Shown here: in pieces, positions 52,997-62,379 of the stretch | How positions within the stretch are numbered: the stretch's first letter is position 1 | Layout: every line of letters begins with the position of its first letter | Assembly (NCBI RefSeq): GCF_001590725.1 | Contig: NZ_LQXR01000002.1 | Span: forward strand, 211,042 to 275,041 | Length of the DNA: 64,000 nucleotides | Reading direction: 5' to 3' | DNA from: Snodgrassella sp. CFCC 13594 | GTDB taxonomy: Bacteria; Pseudomonadota; Gammaproteobacteria; Burkholderiales; Neisseriaceae | Notes under the pieces: model-generated | Told to the model about the DNA's origin: nothing | The model's database searches: none | What the model saw: only the letters and a program-made list of their open reading frames with translations | Made by a program: the position numbers and the translations under genes

Positions 52997-54409
52997 TCAG
53001 GCAGCCGTCTTTGTATTGATTATGGCAGGCGTGTTGTTTTTTTGAAACCACGACAGTTCTTCACGTAGTTTGACAACTTCGCCAATAATCATCAATGCGG
53101 GCGTGGGTGCGTCAGCAGCCAGAGAAGGTAAGTCGCTTAGCTGACCTGTGCGTACACTCTGGTTGGCCATGGTGCCTTGTGAAACCACTGCAACTGGCGT
53201 GTTGGCTGCTCGACCGTGGGCAATGAGTTCTTTGCTGATGTACTCGGCTTTAATGGTGCCCATGTAAATCACCAAGGTCTGATGCCCACGCGCCAGTGTG
53301 TGCCATTGCATATCATCGGCATCGAGACGCAAGTGTCCAGTGATGAATAAGGCGGTTTGAGCATAGTCACGATGGGTTAACGGGATACCCGCATAGGCTG
53401 TGGCACCCAAGCCAGCAGTCACACCGGGCACGATACGAAAAGGGATGCCCGCTTTCACCAACTCTTGGCATTCTTCAGCGCCGCGGCCAAAAACAAATGG
53501 ATCACCACCTTTGAGGCGTACCACACGTTTGCCTTGCCGCGCGTAATTAACCAATAGCCGATTAATTTCTTCCTGTTGTGTTTGATGTGCGCCAGCACGT
53601 TTGCCTACGTTAATTTTCTCAGCATCTCGTCGCACCAATTCCAAAATTTCTGCAGAAACCAAGGCATCGTACAGCACTACATCGGCTGCCTGCATGGCTT
53701 GGAGGGCATTTAAGGTCAACAAGCCCGCATCTCCCGGCCCCGCACCCACCAAAGTGACTTCGCCTTGCTTCAGCGGTTGGTGTTGTTGCAATTGTTGGTG
53801 CAATACGGTTTCAGCTGCGCGATGATCCCCACGGGCAACATGGCTATCAAAATCACTCGCAAACAACCGTTCCCAAAAGCGGCGCCGCTCCGTAAGGTTG
53901 TGGAGTTTTTGCTTGACTACCGCGCGAAAGCGGCCAGCCAGTGCTGCAGTTTTGCCAATATGTTGAGGCAGTAGGGTTTCGATTTTTTGGCGCCACAGCC
54001 GCGCCAAAACGGGTGCTGCGCCGCCGCTGGAAATAGCCACTTGTATGGGGTGGCGATCAATGATGGCAGGCACAATAAATGAACATTGCGCTGGATTGTC
54101 AACACTGTTACAAAATTTACCAGCTGCTTCGGCTGCCTGAAACACTTCAGTATTTAACGTAGCATCATCAGTAGCCGCTACCACCAAAAATACGGTGTCC
54201 AATAAATGGCTGGCAAACGTATTGCCCGCATTTTGGATGAGCCCTTCATCCAGCCAATTTTTAAATCGTGCTGACCATTGGCCGGATACCGCATACACAA
54301 TAGCGCCTGCTTTGAGTAAAGCTTCGGCTTTGCGCTCAGCCACATGCCCGCCACCGACCAGCAGCACAGCACGTTGATTTAAATTGGCAAATAAGGGGTA
54401 GTGGCTCAT
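52997..54409 (-). CDS. cysG: Siroheme synthase (multifunctional)
   Basis: A 470-residue fusion. The N-terminal half (LLVGGGHVAERKAEALLKAGA) is the NAD-dependent precorrin-2 dehydrogenase/ferrochelatase. The C-terminal half (LVGAGPGDAGLLTLNALQAM, VRLKGGDPFVFGRG) is uroporphyrinogen III methyltransferase. It makes the siroheme of sulfite reductase, which fits its divergent position beside cysH. An uptake 12-mer lies immediately upstream of the start codon (54410-54421). Confidence 0.95.
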   Translation of the reverse strand: MSHYPLFANLNQRAVLLVGGGHVAERKAEALLKAGAIVYAVSGQWSARFKNWLDEGLIQNAGNTFASHLLDTVFLVVAATDDATLNTEVFQAAEAAGKFCNSVDNPAQCSFIVPAIIDRHPIQVAISSGGAAPVLARLWRQKIETLLPQHIGKTAALAGRFRAVVKQKLHNLTERRRFWERLFASDFDSHVARGDHRAAETVLHQQLQQHQPLKQGEVTLVGAGPGDAGLLTLNALQAMQAADVVLYDALVSAEILELVRRDAEKINVGKRAGAHQTQQEEINRLLVNYARQGKRVVRLKGGDPFVFGRGAEECQELVKAGIPFRIVPGVTAGLGATAYAGIPLTHRDYAQTALFITGHLRLDADDMQWHTLARGHQTLVIYMGTIKAEYISKELIAHGRAANTPVAVVSQGTMANQSVRTGQLSDLPSLAADAPTPALMIIGEVVKLREELSWFQKNNTPAIINTKTAA

Positions 54410-54681
54410 TTCAGGCAGCCTGATGATTTTATTGGTTTGCCATCATAGCGGATTGGGTGCGACCCGGAAAATAAGTGTTTTATCTAAGGTAAGCGCAAGC
54501 GGTTATATGCCCAGAAGATAGGCGCTCAAGCAATCATGTTTGCGTGTTTTGGTTATATAAAAAGAAATTTTTATTCTTTCGTGCGTGCGAAGCAGCTTGA
54601 TAGTATGTGAACCGAATCAGCGTCATGCACTTTGCGTGCGCCATGAAAACGATAAAATACCGCAAACCAAGGAAGTACCCC
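54410..54681. promoter_or_regulatory. Divergent control region cysG / cysHDNJ
   Basis: 272 bases that must hold the promoters of both transcripts. AAAGAA (54561-54566) and TTCTTT (54574-54579) form a 6-bp inverted repeat in an AT-rich stretch, a possible site for a CysB/Cbl-like LysR regulator, though this is only a guess. The uptake 12-mer at 54410-54421 lies on the cysG side. Confidence 0.45.
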
Positions 54682-55404
54682 ATGTTCCGCCCTCAGCTAT
54701 GGACCCCGCCACACAATGCTGCAGCCACGGCTCGCTTACCTGCACTCACGCAGGCATTGGATGATCGCCTGCTTGACATCGCAACACGGTTTTTGCGGGT
54801 CAAACTGGCATCCAGCTTGGCAGTAGAAGACATGGTGATTACCGATGCCATCGCAAGACTGAGCTTGCCCTTTGAGGTTTTTACTTTAAATACGGGTAGA
54901 CTCAACGCCGAAACGCTGGCGTTGCTGCCTGCATCCCGTCTGCGTTGGTCGATTGCGATTAAAGAATATGTGCCGCATGCCGAAGCAGTGGATGAGTATG
55001 TGGCGTCGCATGGTGAAAATGCTTTTTATGATAGTGTGGACCTGCGGCGGGCGTGTTGCCGCATTCGCAAGATTGAGCCGCTAAACCGCGCCTTGGCGGA
55101 TGCTGATGCGTGGCTCACGGGGCAACGGCGTGAGCAGTCGGCCACAAGAACAGAGCTGACATGGGAAGAACAGGATAAGGCACGAGGCATTGCCAAATTC
55201 AATCCAATTTTTGATTGGCATGAAACCGATGTTTGGGCATATGTAGAGCAACATGATTTACCAATTAATGCTTTATACCGAGAGGGTTATCCGAGCATTG
55301 GCTGTGAACCATGTACGAAGGCCGTGAAAGCAGGTGAGGACATACGGGCAGGACGTTGGTGGTGGGAAAGCCGAGACAGTAAAGAATGCGGGTTACACAA
55401 ATAA
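54682..55404 (+). CDS. cysH: Adenylylsulfate/PAPS reductase CysH
   Basis: Reduces activated sulfate to sulfite. The 240-residue protein carries both cysteine pairs of the iron-sulfur type: ACCRIRKIEPL and GCEPCTKAV, with the redox Cys in ECGLHK. This pattern indicates a [4Fe-4S] APS reductase, which would not need CysC, and no cysC is present in the window. AAGGAAG precedes the ATG at 54682; longer in-frame starts upstream are less likely. Confidence 0.93.
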   Translation: MFRPQLWTPPHNAAATARLPALTQALDDRLLDIATRFLRVKLASSLAVEDMVITDAIARLSLPFEVFTLNTGRLNAETLALLPASRLRWSIAIKEYVPHAEAVDEYVASHGENAFYDSVDLRRACCRIRKIEPLNRALADADAWLTGQRREQSATRTELTWEEQDKARGIAKFNPIFDWHETDVWAYVEQHDLPINALYREGYPSIGCEPCTKAVKAGEDIRAGRWWWESRDSKECGLHK

Positions 55405-55569
55405 ATCGTGATGCAAGCTGCCTGAATGTTTTGGCGGATGGCGGCCTGAAAAATAACGGCATCTATAATGGTTTTATCCGTGGTGCATGAAGCAATAGGT
55501 AGCATAAACCGTTTCGTTGGGATATTGGACAAATTTAATGGGGGCAATGCCCCTGCAAATGGACAGAGC

Positions 55570-56483
55570 ATGAGCATTCAAGATAAACATTTGGACTGGC
55601 TGGAAGCCGAGTCGATTTACATCATCCGCGAGGTGGTGGCTGAGTCGAAAAACCAGCTTTGTTGTTTTCCGGTGGTAAAGACTCCGTGGTGTTATTGGCT
55701 TTGGCCATCAAGGCATTCCAGATTCCGGGCCGCGCTTTGCAGTTGCCGTTTACGCTGGTGCATGTGGATACGGGTCACAATTATCCTGAAGTCATTGCGT
55801 TTCGTGATGAAACCGTGCACCGCACTGGCGCCAAATTGGTGGTGGGCAGCGTGGAAGAATCGATTGCTAAAGGTACCGTGGTGTTGCGTCGCGAAACCGA
55901 TTCGCGAAATGCCGCTCAAGCGGTGACGTTATTGGAAACCATTGAAAAACATGGGTTTGATGCGTTAATGGGCGGTGCGCGCCGCGATGAGGAAAAAGCG
56001 CGCGCCAAAGAGCGTATTTTTTCTTTCCGCGACGAGTTTGGTCAGTGGGATCCCAAAAACCAACGCCCTGAACTGTGGAGCCTGTACAACACCCGCCTGC
56101 ATCTGGGTGAAAATATGCGCGTGTTTCCGATTTCTAATTGGACAGAGCTGGATATTTGGCAATACATCGCCCGGGAACAACTGGCTTTGCCGCCTATTTA
56201 CTATACGCATGAGCGTGAAGTGGTGGCACGTGGCAGTTTGTTGGTGCCGGTGACGCGATTGACGCCCAAAAAAGAAGGGGAAACCAGCGAAATCCGCAGT
56301 GTACGCTTCCGCACAGTAGGGGATATTTCGTGTACTTGTCCGGTGGCCAGTACCGCGTCCACTCCAGAGGAAATTATTGCTGAAACCGCGCAAACCACCA
56401 TTTCTGAGCGCAGTGCCACCCGCATGGATGATCAGGTGTCGGAAGCGGCAATGGAAGAGCGCAAGAAAGCAGGCTATTTTTAA
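55570..56483 (+). pseudogene. cysD: Sulfate adenylyltransferase subunit CysD, one-base frameshift
   Basis: The catalytic subunit of ATP sulfurylase, about 304 residues. HLDWLEAESIYIIREVVAE begins it, then SGGKDSVVLLALAIKAF (PP-loop) and HVDTGHNYPEVIAFRDE follow. The frame breaks near 55653: one frame reads SKNQLCCFP, the next LLFSGGKDS. One added C (AACCAG to AACCCAG) restores SKNPALLFSGGKDS. Its GTPase partner CysN is intact downstream, which argues that the break is not real. ATG 55570 is the standard start. Confidence 0.88.
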
Positions 56484-56508
56484 ATGGCTGCCTGAATAGG
56501 AAATTTCC

Positions 56509-57083
56509 ATGACGCAACGTGTATTTATCGTGCATGGCTTTGAAGGCGACCCGCACGGCAACTGGTTTGATTGGTTGGCCGCGAACATACAGGCTGCTGG
56601 CGCACAATCTTTTCAGCTCAGCATGCCCAATCCCAATCACCCAGATGCACACCAATGGCAACATCTGCTGGATGAGGCGGTGAGGACGCCGGATGAGCAA
56701 ACCTTTTTAGTAGGGCATAGCTTGGGTACCATCAGTTTGCTGCACTTTCTCAGCCGCCGCCGGCCTTCGCGCTAGGTGGTTTGGTATTGGCTGCAGGCTT
56801 TGCTGATCGTCTGCCACGTCTGCCGGTGTTGGATGGCTATATTGATGAAAGCCAGCCAGATTATGTGGCGTTAGAAAAAATAGGTATGCCGGTGCGTTGT
56901 TTGATTTCCGATAACGATGATCATGTTCCGACTGAATTGAGCGTTCGCATGGCCCATGCATTGAATAGTCCGATTGATTGGGTGGCCGATGGCGGCCATT
57001 TGATGGCCAGCGATGGGTTTACAACCTTGCCAGCAGTGTGGGCAGCACTGCAGCCCATGTTATTGGGTGCGAAGGCTGCCTGA
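56509..57083 (+). pseudogene. RBBP9/YdeN-like alpha/beta hydrolase, one-base frameshift
   Basis: A serine hydrolase of about 191 residues. FIVHGFEGDPHGNWFDWL begins the fold and FLVGHSLGTISLLHFL carries the nucleophile Ser (GHSLG). The Asp lies in ISDNDDHVP and the His in VADGGHLMASDGF. The frame breaks near 56769: RRPSR-stop in the first, LVLAAGFADRLPRL in the second; one base restores SALGGLVLAAGF. Its substrate and any role in sulfur metabolism are unknown. It sits between cysD and cysN, which usually adjoin. Confidence 0.8.
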
Positions 57084-57085
57084 AA
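57074..57085 (+). repeat. DNA uptake sequence at the hydrolase stop
   Basis: A perfect AGGCTGCCTGAA encoding the last Ala-Ala and the stop of the hydrolase, 28 bases before cysN. Confidence 0.75.
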
Positions 57086-57113
57086 TTTGAAAAAAGAAAC
57101 ACGAGAGAACACC

Positions 57114-58430
57114 ATGAGTACTGATTCCGTATTGCGATTCATCACTGCAGGCAGCGTTGACGATGGCAAATCCACTCTGATTGGACGCTTGCTGTATGAC
57201 AGCCATGCATTGCTGGCCGATCAAGTGGCCTCACTCTACAGCGGCAAACATAAGCGGACTACCGAAGGCGTGCCTGATTTTGCCCAGCTTACCGATGGCT
57301 TGGCTGCCGAACGCGAGCAAGGCATTACTATTGACGTGGCCTACCGTTATTTTGCTACGCCCGCCCGTAAATTCATCATTGCTGATACCCCGGGGCATGA
57401 ACAATATACCCGCAATATGGTTACCGGTGCATCTACAGCGGATGCGGCGATCGTGTTGATTGATGCCACTCGTGTGGATTTTTCCTCCGCGCGGCCAGCG
57501 TTGCTGGCGCAAACCAAACGACACAGCGCGCTTTTAAAGTTATTGGGAACGCAGCATATTATTGTTGCCGTTAATAAGTTGGATTTGCTTGATTACAGCG
57601 AAGATAAATTCAAAGCCATTCAGGCAGCCTATCAAGAACTGGCCGAAACCTTAAAAATTGGCCAAGTGGTTTATGTGCCGATTTCGGCGCTCAATGGCGA
57701 TAATATCGTGAATGCCAGCGAACACATGCCTTGGTATTCGGGCCAGCCTTTGCTGCGTGTGTTGGAACAGTTGCCGACTGATCATGGTTCGGCCACAGCA
57801 GATGTTGATGAAGCTTTGTTGCCCGTTCAACGCGTGGCACGGCAAGATGGCAGTGCAGCCGATGATTTTCGCGGCTATCAGGGCCGTTTGGAACAAGGCT
57901 GTTTATCGGTGGGTGATGCGGTGCGCATTGAACCTGCTGGTCACAAAAGCCACATCAAAGCCATTTTTGGCCCTTCAGGCAGCCTACACTCGGCCAAACC
58001 CGGTGATGTGTTGACGGTTACCCTAGACGATGACGTGGATGTGTCGCGTGGCGACAGCATCGTGGCTGCCAATAGCCGCATACATCCCACCCAAGTACTC
58101 ACGGCTGCTTTGTGTTGGTTTGATGATAAGCCATTGAATCCAGCACGCCGCTATTGGTTGAAACACACTACCCAAACGGTGTATGCCAAAGTCAAAAGCA
58201 TTGATTATTTATGGGATGTGCAAACACTGAGCCACACACAAAATGCCGATACCTTGAAGCTCAACGACATAGGTCGTGTTCACTTGAGTTTGCAAAAACC
58301 GATTGTGCCTGTGGCCTATGCACATAACCCAGCTGCGGGCGCATTTATCCTGATTGATGAAGCCACTAACCGTACCGTGGCCGCCGGTATGGTGGTGGAA
58401 ACCGATGATGGCGGGGATTGGGCCATCTAA
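57114..58430 (+). CDS. cysN: Sulfate adenylyltransferase subunit CysN (GTPase)
   Basis: A 438-residue translational-type GTPase that drives ATP sulfurylase. GSVDDGKSTLIGRLLYD is the P-loop, ADTPGHEQYTRNM the switch and VNKLDLLDY the base-specificity motif (NKxD). There is no C-terminal APS kinase (CysC) fusion. Uptake 12-mers lie inside at 57619-57630 and 57974-57985. ATG 57114 is the standard start. Confidence 0.93.
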   Translation: MSTDSVLRFITAGSVDDGKSTLIGRLLYDSHALLADQVASLYSGKHKRTTEGVPDFAQLTDGLAAEREQGITIDVAYRYFATPARKFIIADTPGHEQYTRNMVTGASTADAAIVLIDATRVDFSSARPALLAQTKRHSALLKLLGTQHIIVAVNKLDLLDYSEDKFKAIQAAYQELAETLKIGQVVYVPISALNGDNIVNASEHMPWYSGQPLLRVLEQLPTDHGSATADVDEALLPVQRVARQDGSAADDFRGYQGRLEQGCLSVGDAVRIEPAGHKSHIKAIFGPSGSLHSAKPGDVLTVTLDDDVDVSRGDSIVAANSRIHPTQVLTAALCWFDDKPLNPARRYWLKHTTQTVYAKVKSIDYLWDVQTLSHTQNADTLKLNDIGRVHLSLQKPIVPVAYAHNPAAGAFILIDEATNRTVAAGMVVETDDGGDWAI

Positions 58431-58589
58431 ATTGCCCACCATTGATGCCACGCCGTGGGCATAGCAAGCATATGCCTGCGGCTTCTATCTTAATAAGTGT
58501 TATTTCTTTCTCAACCCCTGTACAAATTGGTACTATTTGCGCCGACTAGGCTGCCCGACATGTGGCCGCATGACCCTACCGAGAACAAC

Positions 58590-60371
58590 ATGACCCTACC
58601 CATTTCTCCTGAACTGACTCAGCAATTGGCCGCGCTTTCTCCCACTCAACTGGCGTGGCTCTCTGGTTATGCGTGGGCGCAAAGCCAAGGTGTGGCAGCG
58701 CCCAGTGCAGTAGTGCCGAATGGGGTGCCTACGACGCATGCCGTAGCACCTGCGCGTACAGTAACTGTCTTGTCTGCATCGCAAACCGGCAATGCCCGAC
58801 GCGTGGCCGAAGAAGTTCTGGTGAAGCTGGAGAGCGCAGGTGTGAACGCCAAATTGGTTGCGGCGGGTGATTTCAAGAGCAAGAGTCTGGTTGATGAAGA
58901 CATTGTGCTGTTGGTGACGTCGACACAAGGCGAGGGTGAGCCGCCTGAAGAGGCTGTGCCGTTGCATAAATTCCTCTTTGGTAAAAAAGCGCCCAATTTA
59001 AGTCGCCTGCATTTCGCGGTCTTGGGTTTGGGTGATACCAGCTATCCCAATTTCTGTCAGGCTGGTAAAGATTTTGATGCGCAATTGGCCATACTGGGCG
59101 GCACACGCTTGCTGGATCGTGTCGACTGCGATTTAGACTACCAACCTACCGCTACTGCTTGGCAAGATGCCATTACTGCTACCGTGGCTGATTTGGCCGC
59201 CCGCGCGGGCGATGTTCCTGCAGCAGCGGTATCGGTGGCAGCGGCACCGACGCAAAAATTTGACAAAGAATCGCCCTTTTCGGCCACATTGAGCGTGCGC
59301 CAGAAAATCACGTCACGCCATGCTGCCAAAGATGTCGAGCACATTGAAATTGATTTGTCGGATTCGGGCATTCAATATCAAACGGGTGATGCATTGGGGG
59401 TGTATTACCAGAATGACCCTGCGTTGGTGGCGGAAATTCTGCAACACACGCAAGTGAACCGTGATGATCTTGTCCGTTTGGTCAATGGTGAGGAAGTGCC
59501 CATTGAAACGGCATTGCGCGCGTATCTGGACATCACGCAAACCACCCCCGCTTTGGTGAAAACCTATGCGCAATGGGTGGAGCAGGCGGATTTGCGTGAG
59601 CTGGCTGCCGATGCAGCTCAGTTGAATGAATACATTGCGGATACTCCACCCGTGGGTGTGTTTGCCGATTATCCGCATGTGTTGGCCGCTCAGGGTTTGC
59701 ATGATTTATTTCGCCCGCTGACGCCGCGCTTGTATTCTATTGCTTCGGCGCAAGCAGAAGTGGGGGAAGAAGTGCACATCACTGTAGGTGTAGTGCGCTT
59801 TGAACACCATGCTACTGTGTATACTGGTGGCGCCTCTGGCTATTTGGGCGCGCGCTTGGATGAAGGCGAAGCGGTGCGTGTATTCATTGAACGTAATCCT
59901 AATTTCAGGCTACCTGAAAATGGTGATACGCCGATTATCATGATTGGTGCTGGCACCGGTGTGGCACCTTTTCGCGCCTTTATGCAACAGCGAGAGGCCA
60001 ATGGTGATGGTGGGGAAAACTGGCTGGTGTTTGGCAACCAGAAATTCACCGATGATTTTCTCTACCAAGCCGAGTGGCAGCAATATCGCAAAAATGGGTT
60101 GCTCCATAAATATGATTTTGCCTGGAGTCGTGAAGGCAGTGAAAAAGTGTATGTGCAGCATAAATTGCGCGAAGAAGCCGCCGAGGTATGGGCGTGGTTG
60201 CAACGCGGTGCACATGTATATGTGTGTGGTGACGCCACTAAAATGGCCCGTGATGTGGAACACGCTTTACTCGATATCATTGCGGAGCAGGGCAAACTGA
60301 GTGCCGAGGATGCTGACGACTACTTGAATGAATTGCGGGAAGACAAGCGTTATCAGCGGGATGTGTATTGA
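58590..60371 (+). CDS. cysJ: Sulfite reductase flavoprotein (alpha) subunit CysJ
   Basis: A 593-residue electron-transfer subunit that moves electrons from NADPH to the CysI hemoprotein. An N-terminal flavodoxin domain binds FMN (LSASQTGNARRVAEEV, STQGEGEPPEEAVPLHKFL), followed by a FAD/NADPH-reductase half (RLYSIASAQAEV, IGAGTGVAPFRAFMQQREANG) and the standard RYQRDVY end. Its partner cysI should follow but is absent downstream, where the strand switches to a LysR gene. ATG 58590 is chosen over longer upstream frames. Confidence 0.93.
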   Translation: MTLPISPELTQQLAALSPTQLAWLSGYAWAQSQGVAAPSAVVPNGVPTTHAVAPARTVTVLSASQTGNARRVAEEVLVKLESAGVNAKLVAAGDFKSKSLVDEDIVLLVTSTQGEGEPPEEAVPLHKFLFGKKAPNLSRLHFAVLGLGDTSYPNFCQAGKDFDAQLAILGGTRLLDRVDCDLDYQPTATAWQDAITATVADLAARAGDVPAAAVSVAAAPTQKFDKESPFSATLSVRQKITSRHAAKDVEHIEIDLSDSGIQYQTGDALGVYYQNDPALVAEILQHTQVNRDDLVRLVNGEEVPIETALRAYLDITQTTPALVKTYAQWVEQADLRELAADAAQLNEYIADTPPVGVFADYPHVLAAQGLHDLFRPLTPRLYSIASAQAEVGEEVHITVGVVRFEHHATVYTGGASGYLGARLDEGEAVRVFIERNPNFRLPENGDTPIIMIGAGTGVAPFRAFMQQREANGDGGENWLVFGNQKFTDDFLYQAEWQQYRKNGLLHKYDFAWSREGSEKVYVQHKLREEAAEVWAWLQRGAHVYVCGDATKMARDVEHALLDIIAEQGKLSAEDADDYLNELREDKRYQRDVY

Positions 60372-60506
60372 TGTGGACTGGTGGTTGGTGGGTTTGCTCC
60401 AAAATCCTCGAGGTTGTGCCATATACAAAAGATAATGCACAGAGAAACGGATTGGCCATTACAATCCATATAACTCAGCATGACCATTGATGAGTCAACA
60501 TCCTGA

Positions 60507-60536
60507 AGCCACTTCTTGAAAGAAGGGGCTTTTTTG
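60507..60536 (+). terminator. Terminator after cysJ
   Basis: AGCC and CTTC (60507-60515, one mismatched A between them) pair with GAAG and GGCT (60522-60530), followed by six T. It closes the cys operon 136 bases after the cysJ stop, with nothing coding between. Confidence 0.75.
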
Positions 60537-60576
60537 TTTCAAACAGATAGGGCGAGATAAGGCGACCTCAATGTTT

Positions 60577-60588
60577 TTCAGGCAGCCT
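60577..60588 (-). repeat. DNA uptake sequence
   Basis: A perfect TTCAGGCAGCCT in the gap between cysJ and the LysR gene; single, not paired. Confidence 0.75.
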
Positions 60589-60626
60589 GGGTATTGGATC
60601 CATTCGCGTTCAAAACGTGGTTATGG

Positions 60627-61526
60627 TTAGGGATAGATTTCATGATTGGCTTGTCGGGCAAAAGCCGCTTGAAACAAATGCACTGCCGCTGCTACCTTGG
60701 CTGATTGAATGCGGTATGGGGTCACAATGTAAACAGGGATGCTGAGGATTTGCCATTCAGGCAAGAGCGGCACCAAACGACCTGCTTCTACATGTTCCGC
60801 CATTTCTCCGTCTAATTGGAAAGATACACCTAGGCCAGCCAAGGTCATGGTGGCAATGGCACCCATTTCTTGGCATGTCCAGAAATCTTCGATGCGCAGC
60901 ATATAATGATCATGATCGCGGGTGAATTGACGTTGCACGGAATGGGTACTGAGCCAGCAATAGGCATGTAAGTCTTGTGGATGTTGGGCTGCCTGCACGG
61001 TGGATAAATACCAAGGAGCGGCATAAACCTGCATGTGCCAAGTGGTCAGTGGACGCACCACCATATTGGGGGTATTCAGGCAATTGCCACCGCGAATAGC
61101 AATATCCACATCACTTTGAGTTAGATCCAGCATGCTGTCTGTCATGACTAAATTGGGCGTGATGTGGGGGTAATTTTGACTTAAATCACGCAGTGCTTGG
61201 CGGAATGCGGGCGCATGGACCATGGCCGAGGGTGCTGTGATTTTCAGCGGGCCGGCTGCCTCTGTGCGGATGTTTTCCAAGGCATTTTCGGCATCGTTGA
61301 GATTTTTTAATAAGCGCGAGCAATACACGCCCAACAAACGGCCTGCATCAGTGGGACTGATGCGCCGAGTGCTGCGCTGAAAGAGCTTTACGCCGCGTTT
61401 TTGCTCTAAGCTGCTGATGTGCTGGCTTACGGCTGATGGGGTCATGCCCAGGATTTGAGCGGCTTTAATCATGCTGCCATGTTCCATGACGGCGGCAAAA
61501 GCCAATAATGATTTGATTTCAGTCAT
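60627..61526 (-). CDS. LysR-family transcriptional regulator
   Basis: A 299-residue regulator. LLAFAAVMEHGSMIKAAQILGMTPSAVSQHISSLEQKRGVKLFQRSTRR is the winged helix-turn-helix, residues about 8-60, and a periplasmic-binding-like effector domain follows. It resembles the DsdC/GcvA-type branch loosely, but the target is unknown. It lies beside the cys operon on the opposite strand, so it could regulate it; this is inference. A long empty region lies upstream. Confidence 0.87.
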   Translation of the reverse strand: MTEIKSLLAFAAVMEHGSMIKAAQILGMTPSAVSQHISSLEQKRGVKLFQRSTRRISPTDAGRLLGVYCSRLLKNLNDAENALENIRTEAAGPLKITAPSAMVHAPAFRQALRDLSQNYPHITPNLVMTDSMLDLTQSDVDIAIRGGNCLNTPNMVVRPLTTWHMQVYAAPWYLSTVQAAQHPQDLHAYCWLSTHSVQRQFTRDHDHYMLRIEDFWTCQEMGAIATMTLAGLGVSFQLDGEMAEHVEAGRLVPLLPEWQILSIPVYIVTPYRIQSAKVAAAVHLFQAAFARQANHEIYP

Positions 61527-62379
61527 GCGCCAATGAAGGATATGATTATTAAGATGAGCTTAATAATAACATCAGTTGAATTGGGTTTATCGCAGTGCAA
61601 CAAAAAAATTATAATAACGGCTGCATTTGTGTTGGCTGATCCAAGGGGAAATTTTGATCGAAAACCAAATTGCTTATTTTCCTTGCCAGGATCGGCTGCC
61701 TGAATTTTCAGGCAGCTTTTTTTTGTTGGTAAAAGGAGCTGGCTTGGGACAGTGGCTTCTGCGCCCAATTATTGAAGTGGGCATGTTGAGGCCTGCAGTA
61801 CGCATCTTGCTTGGTTTGAATGCAACTGAGCTGTACTCATTATCGGGATGTAATGTTCGTTGAATGGGTCATACCGGTGTGCAATCCATGTAAAGCATCG
61901 CTCTAATCATGGAATTTTGGATGATTTGATGGGCCATGAGGGTGCTGGGAAACTCCCCTTGTTTCATTTCGGTCGCTCTTGGAGAGTTCGCAGCCATGAG
62001 GTATTGCCTATTGAAGTAGGCCAAGCAGGGCTCTAATGTCTTTTGGGGTGCATACAGAATTAAAATATGCCTTTGAAGTAAATGAAAAATTCAGTATGGA
62101 TTACGCCATTTTCGTGGACTCACTATAATTTTTAATTAAAAAATATGCCGTTTGACTGAATTTTTTATAAATTTACTACTCATAGCTTAATATTTACCTT
62201 TAAGGAGTGCTAGGGGAATCAATGCATGTCGCATTTATTGGGCAGTATTGGATGCGTTTAAATATTAAAAAATCAATGTATTGGGTGATTTATTGAAATT
62301 AATTATCTGGTTTTTTAGCTGAAATCTGTTTGTAAAGCCAGATGGATTTAAATAATGAAAAATTTAAAGGATGCCTTGA
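61527..62379. other. Intergenic region upstream of the adhesin
   Basis: 853 bases, AT-rich toward the end, with no gene I can defend. It contains the uptake-motif hairpin at 61695-61724. TATAAT at 62124-62129 with a weak TTACGC upstream could be a promoter. A 60-codon plus-strand frame ending at 62036 reads HVKHRSNHGILDDLMGHEG and faintly recalls the tail of a large integrase, but it has no start and is too short to call. Confidence 0.45.
61695..61724 (+). terminator. Hairpin built from two truncated uptake sequences, with T-tract
   Basis: GCTGCCTGAA (61695-61704) and TTCAGGCAGC (61707-61716) form a perfect 10-bp stem with a two-base loop and eight T after it. It has the form of a strong terminator on the plus strand, but no plus-strand gene is visible upstream that it would end. 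Confidence 0.65.

Noticed and set aside
61523..61768. Minus-strand 81-codon frame upstream of the LysR gene
   Set aside because: It contains the uptake-motif hairpin and T-tract, and shows no protein-like pattern.
61863..62036. Short frame reading HVKHRSNHGILDDLMGHEG, faintly like the tail of a large integrase
   Set aside because: Only about 60 codons, no start codon, no catalytic Arg or Tyr, no att-like repeat found; mentioned only in the intergenic entry.
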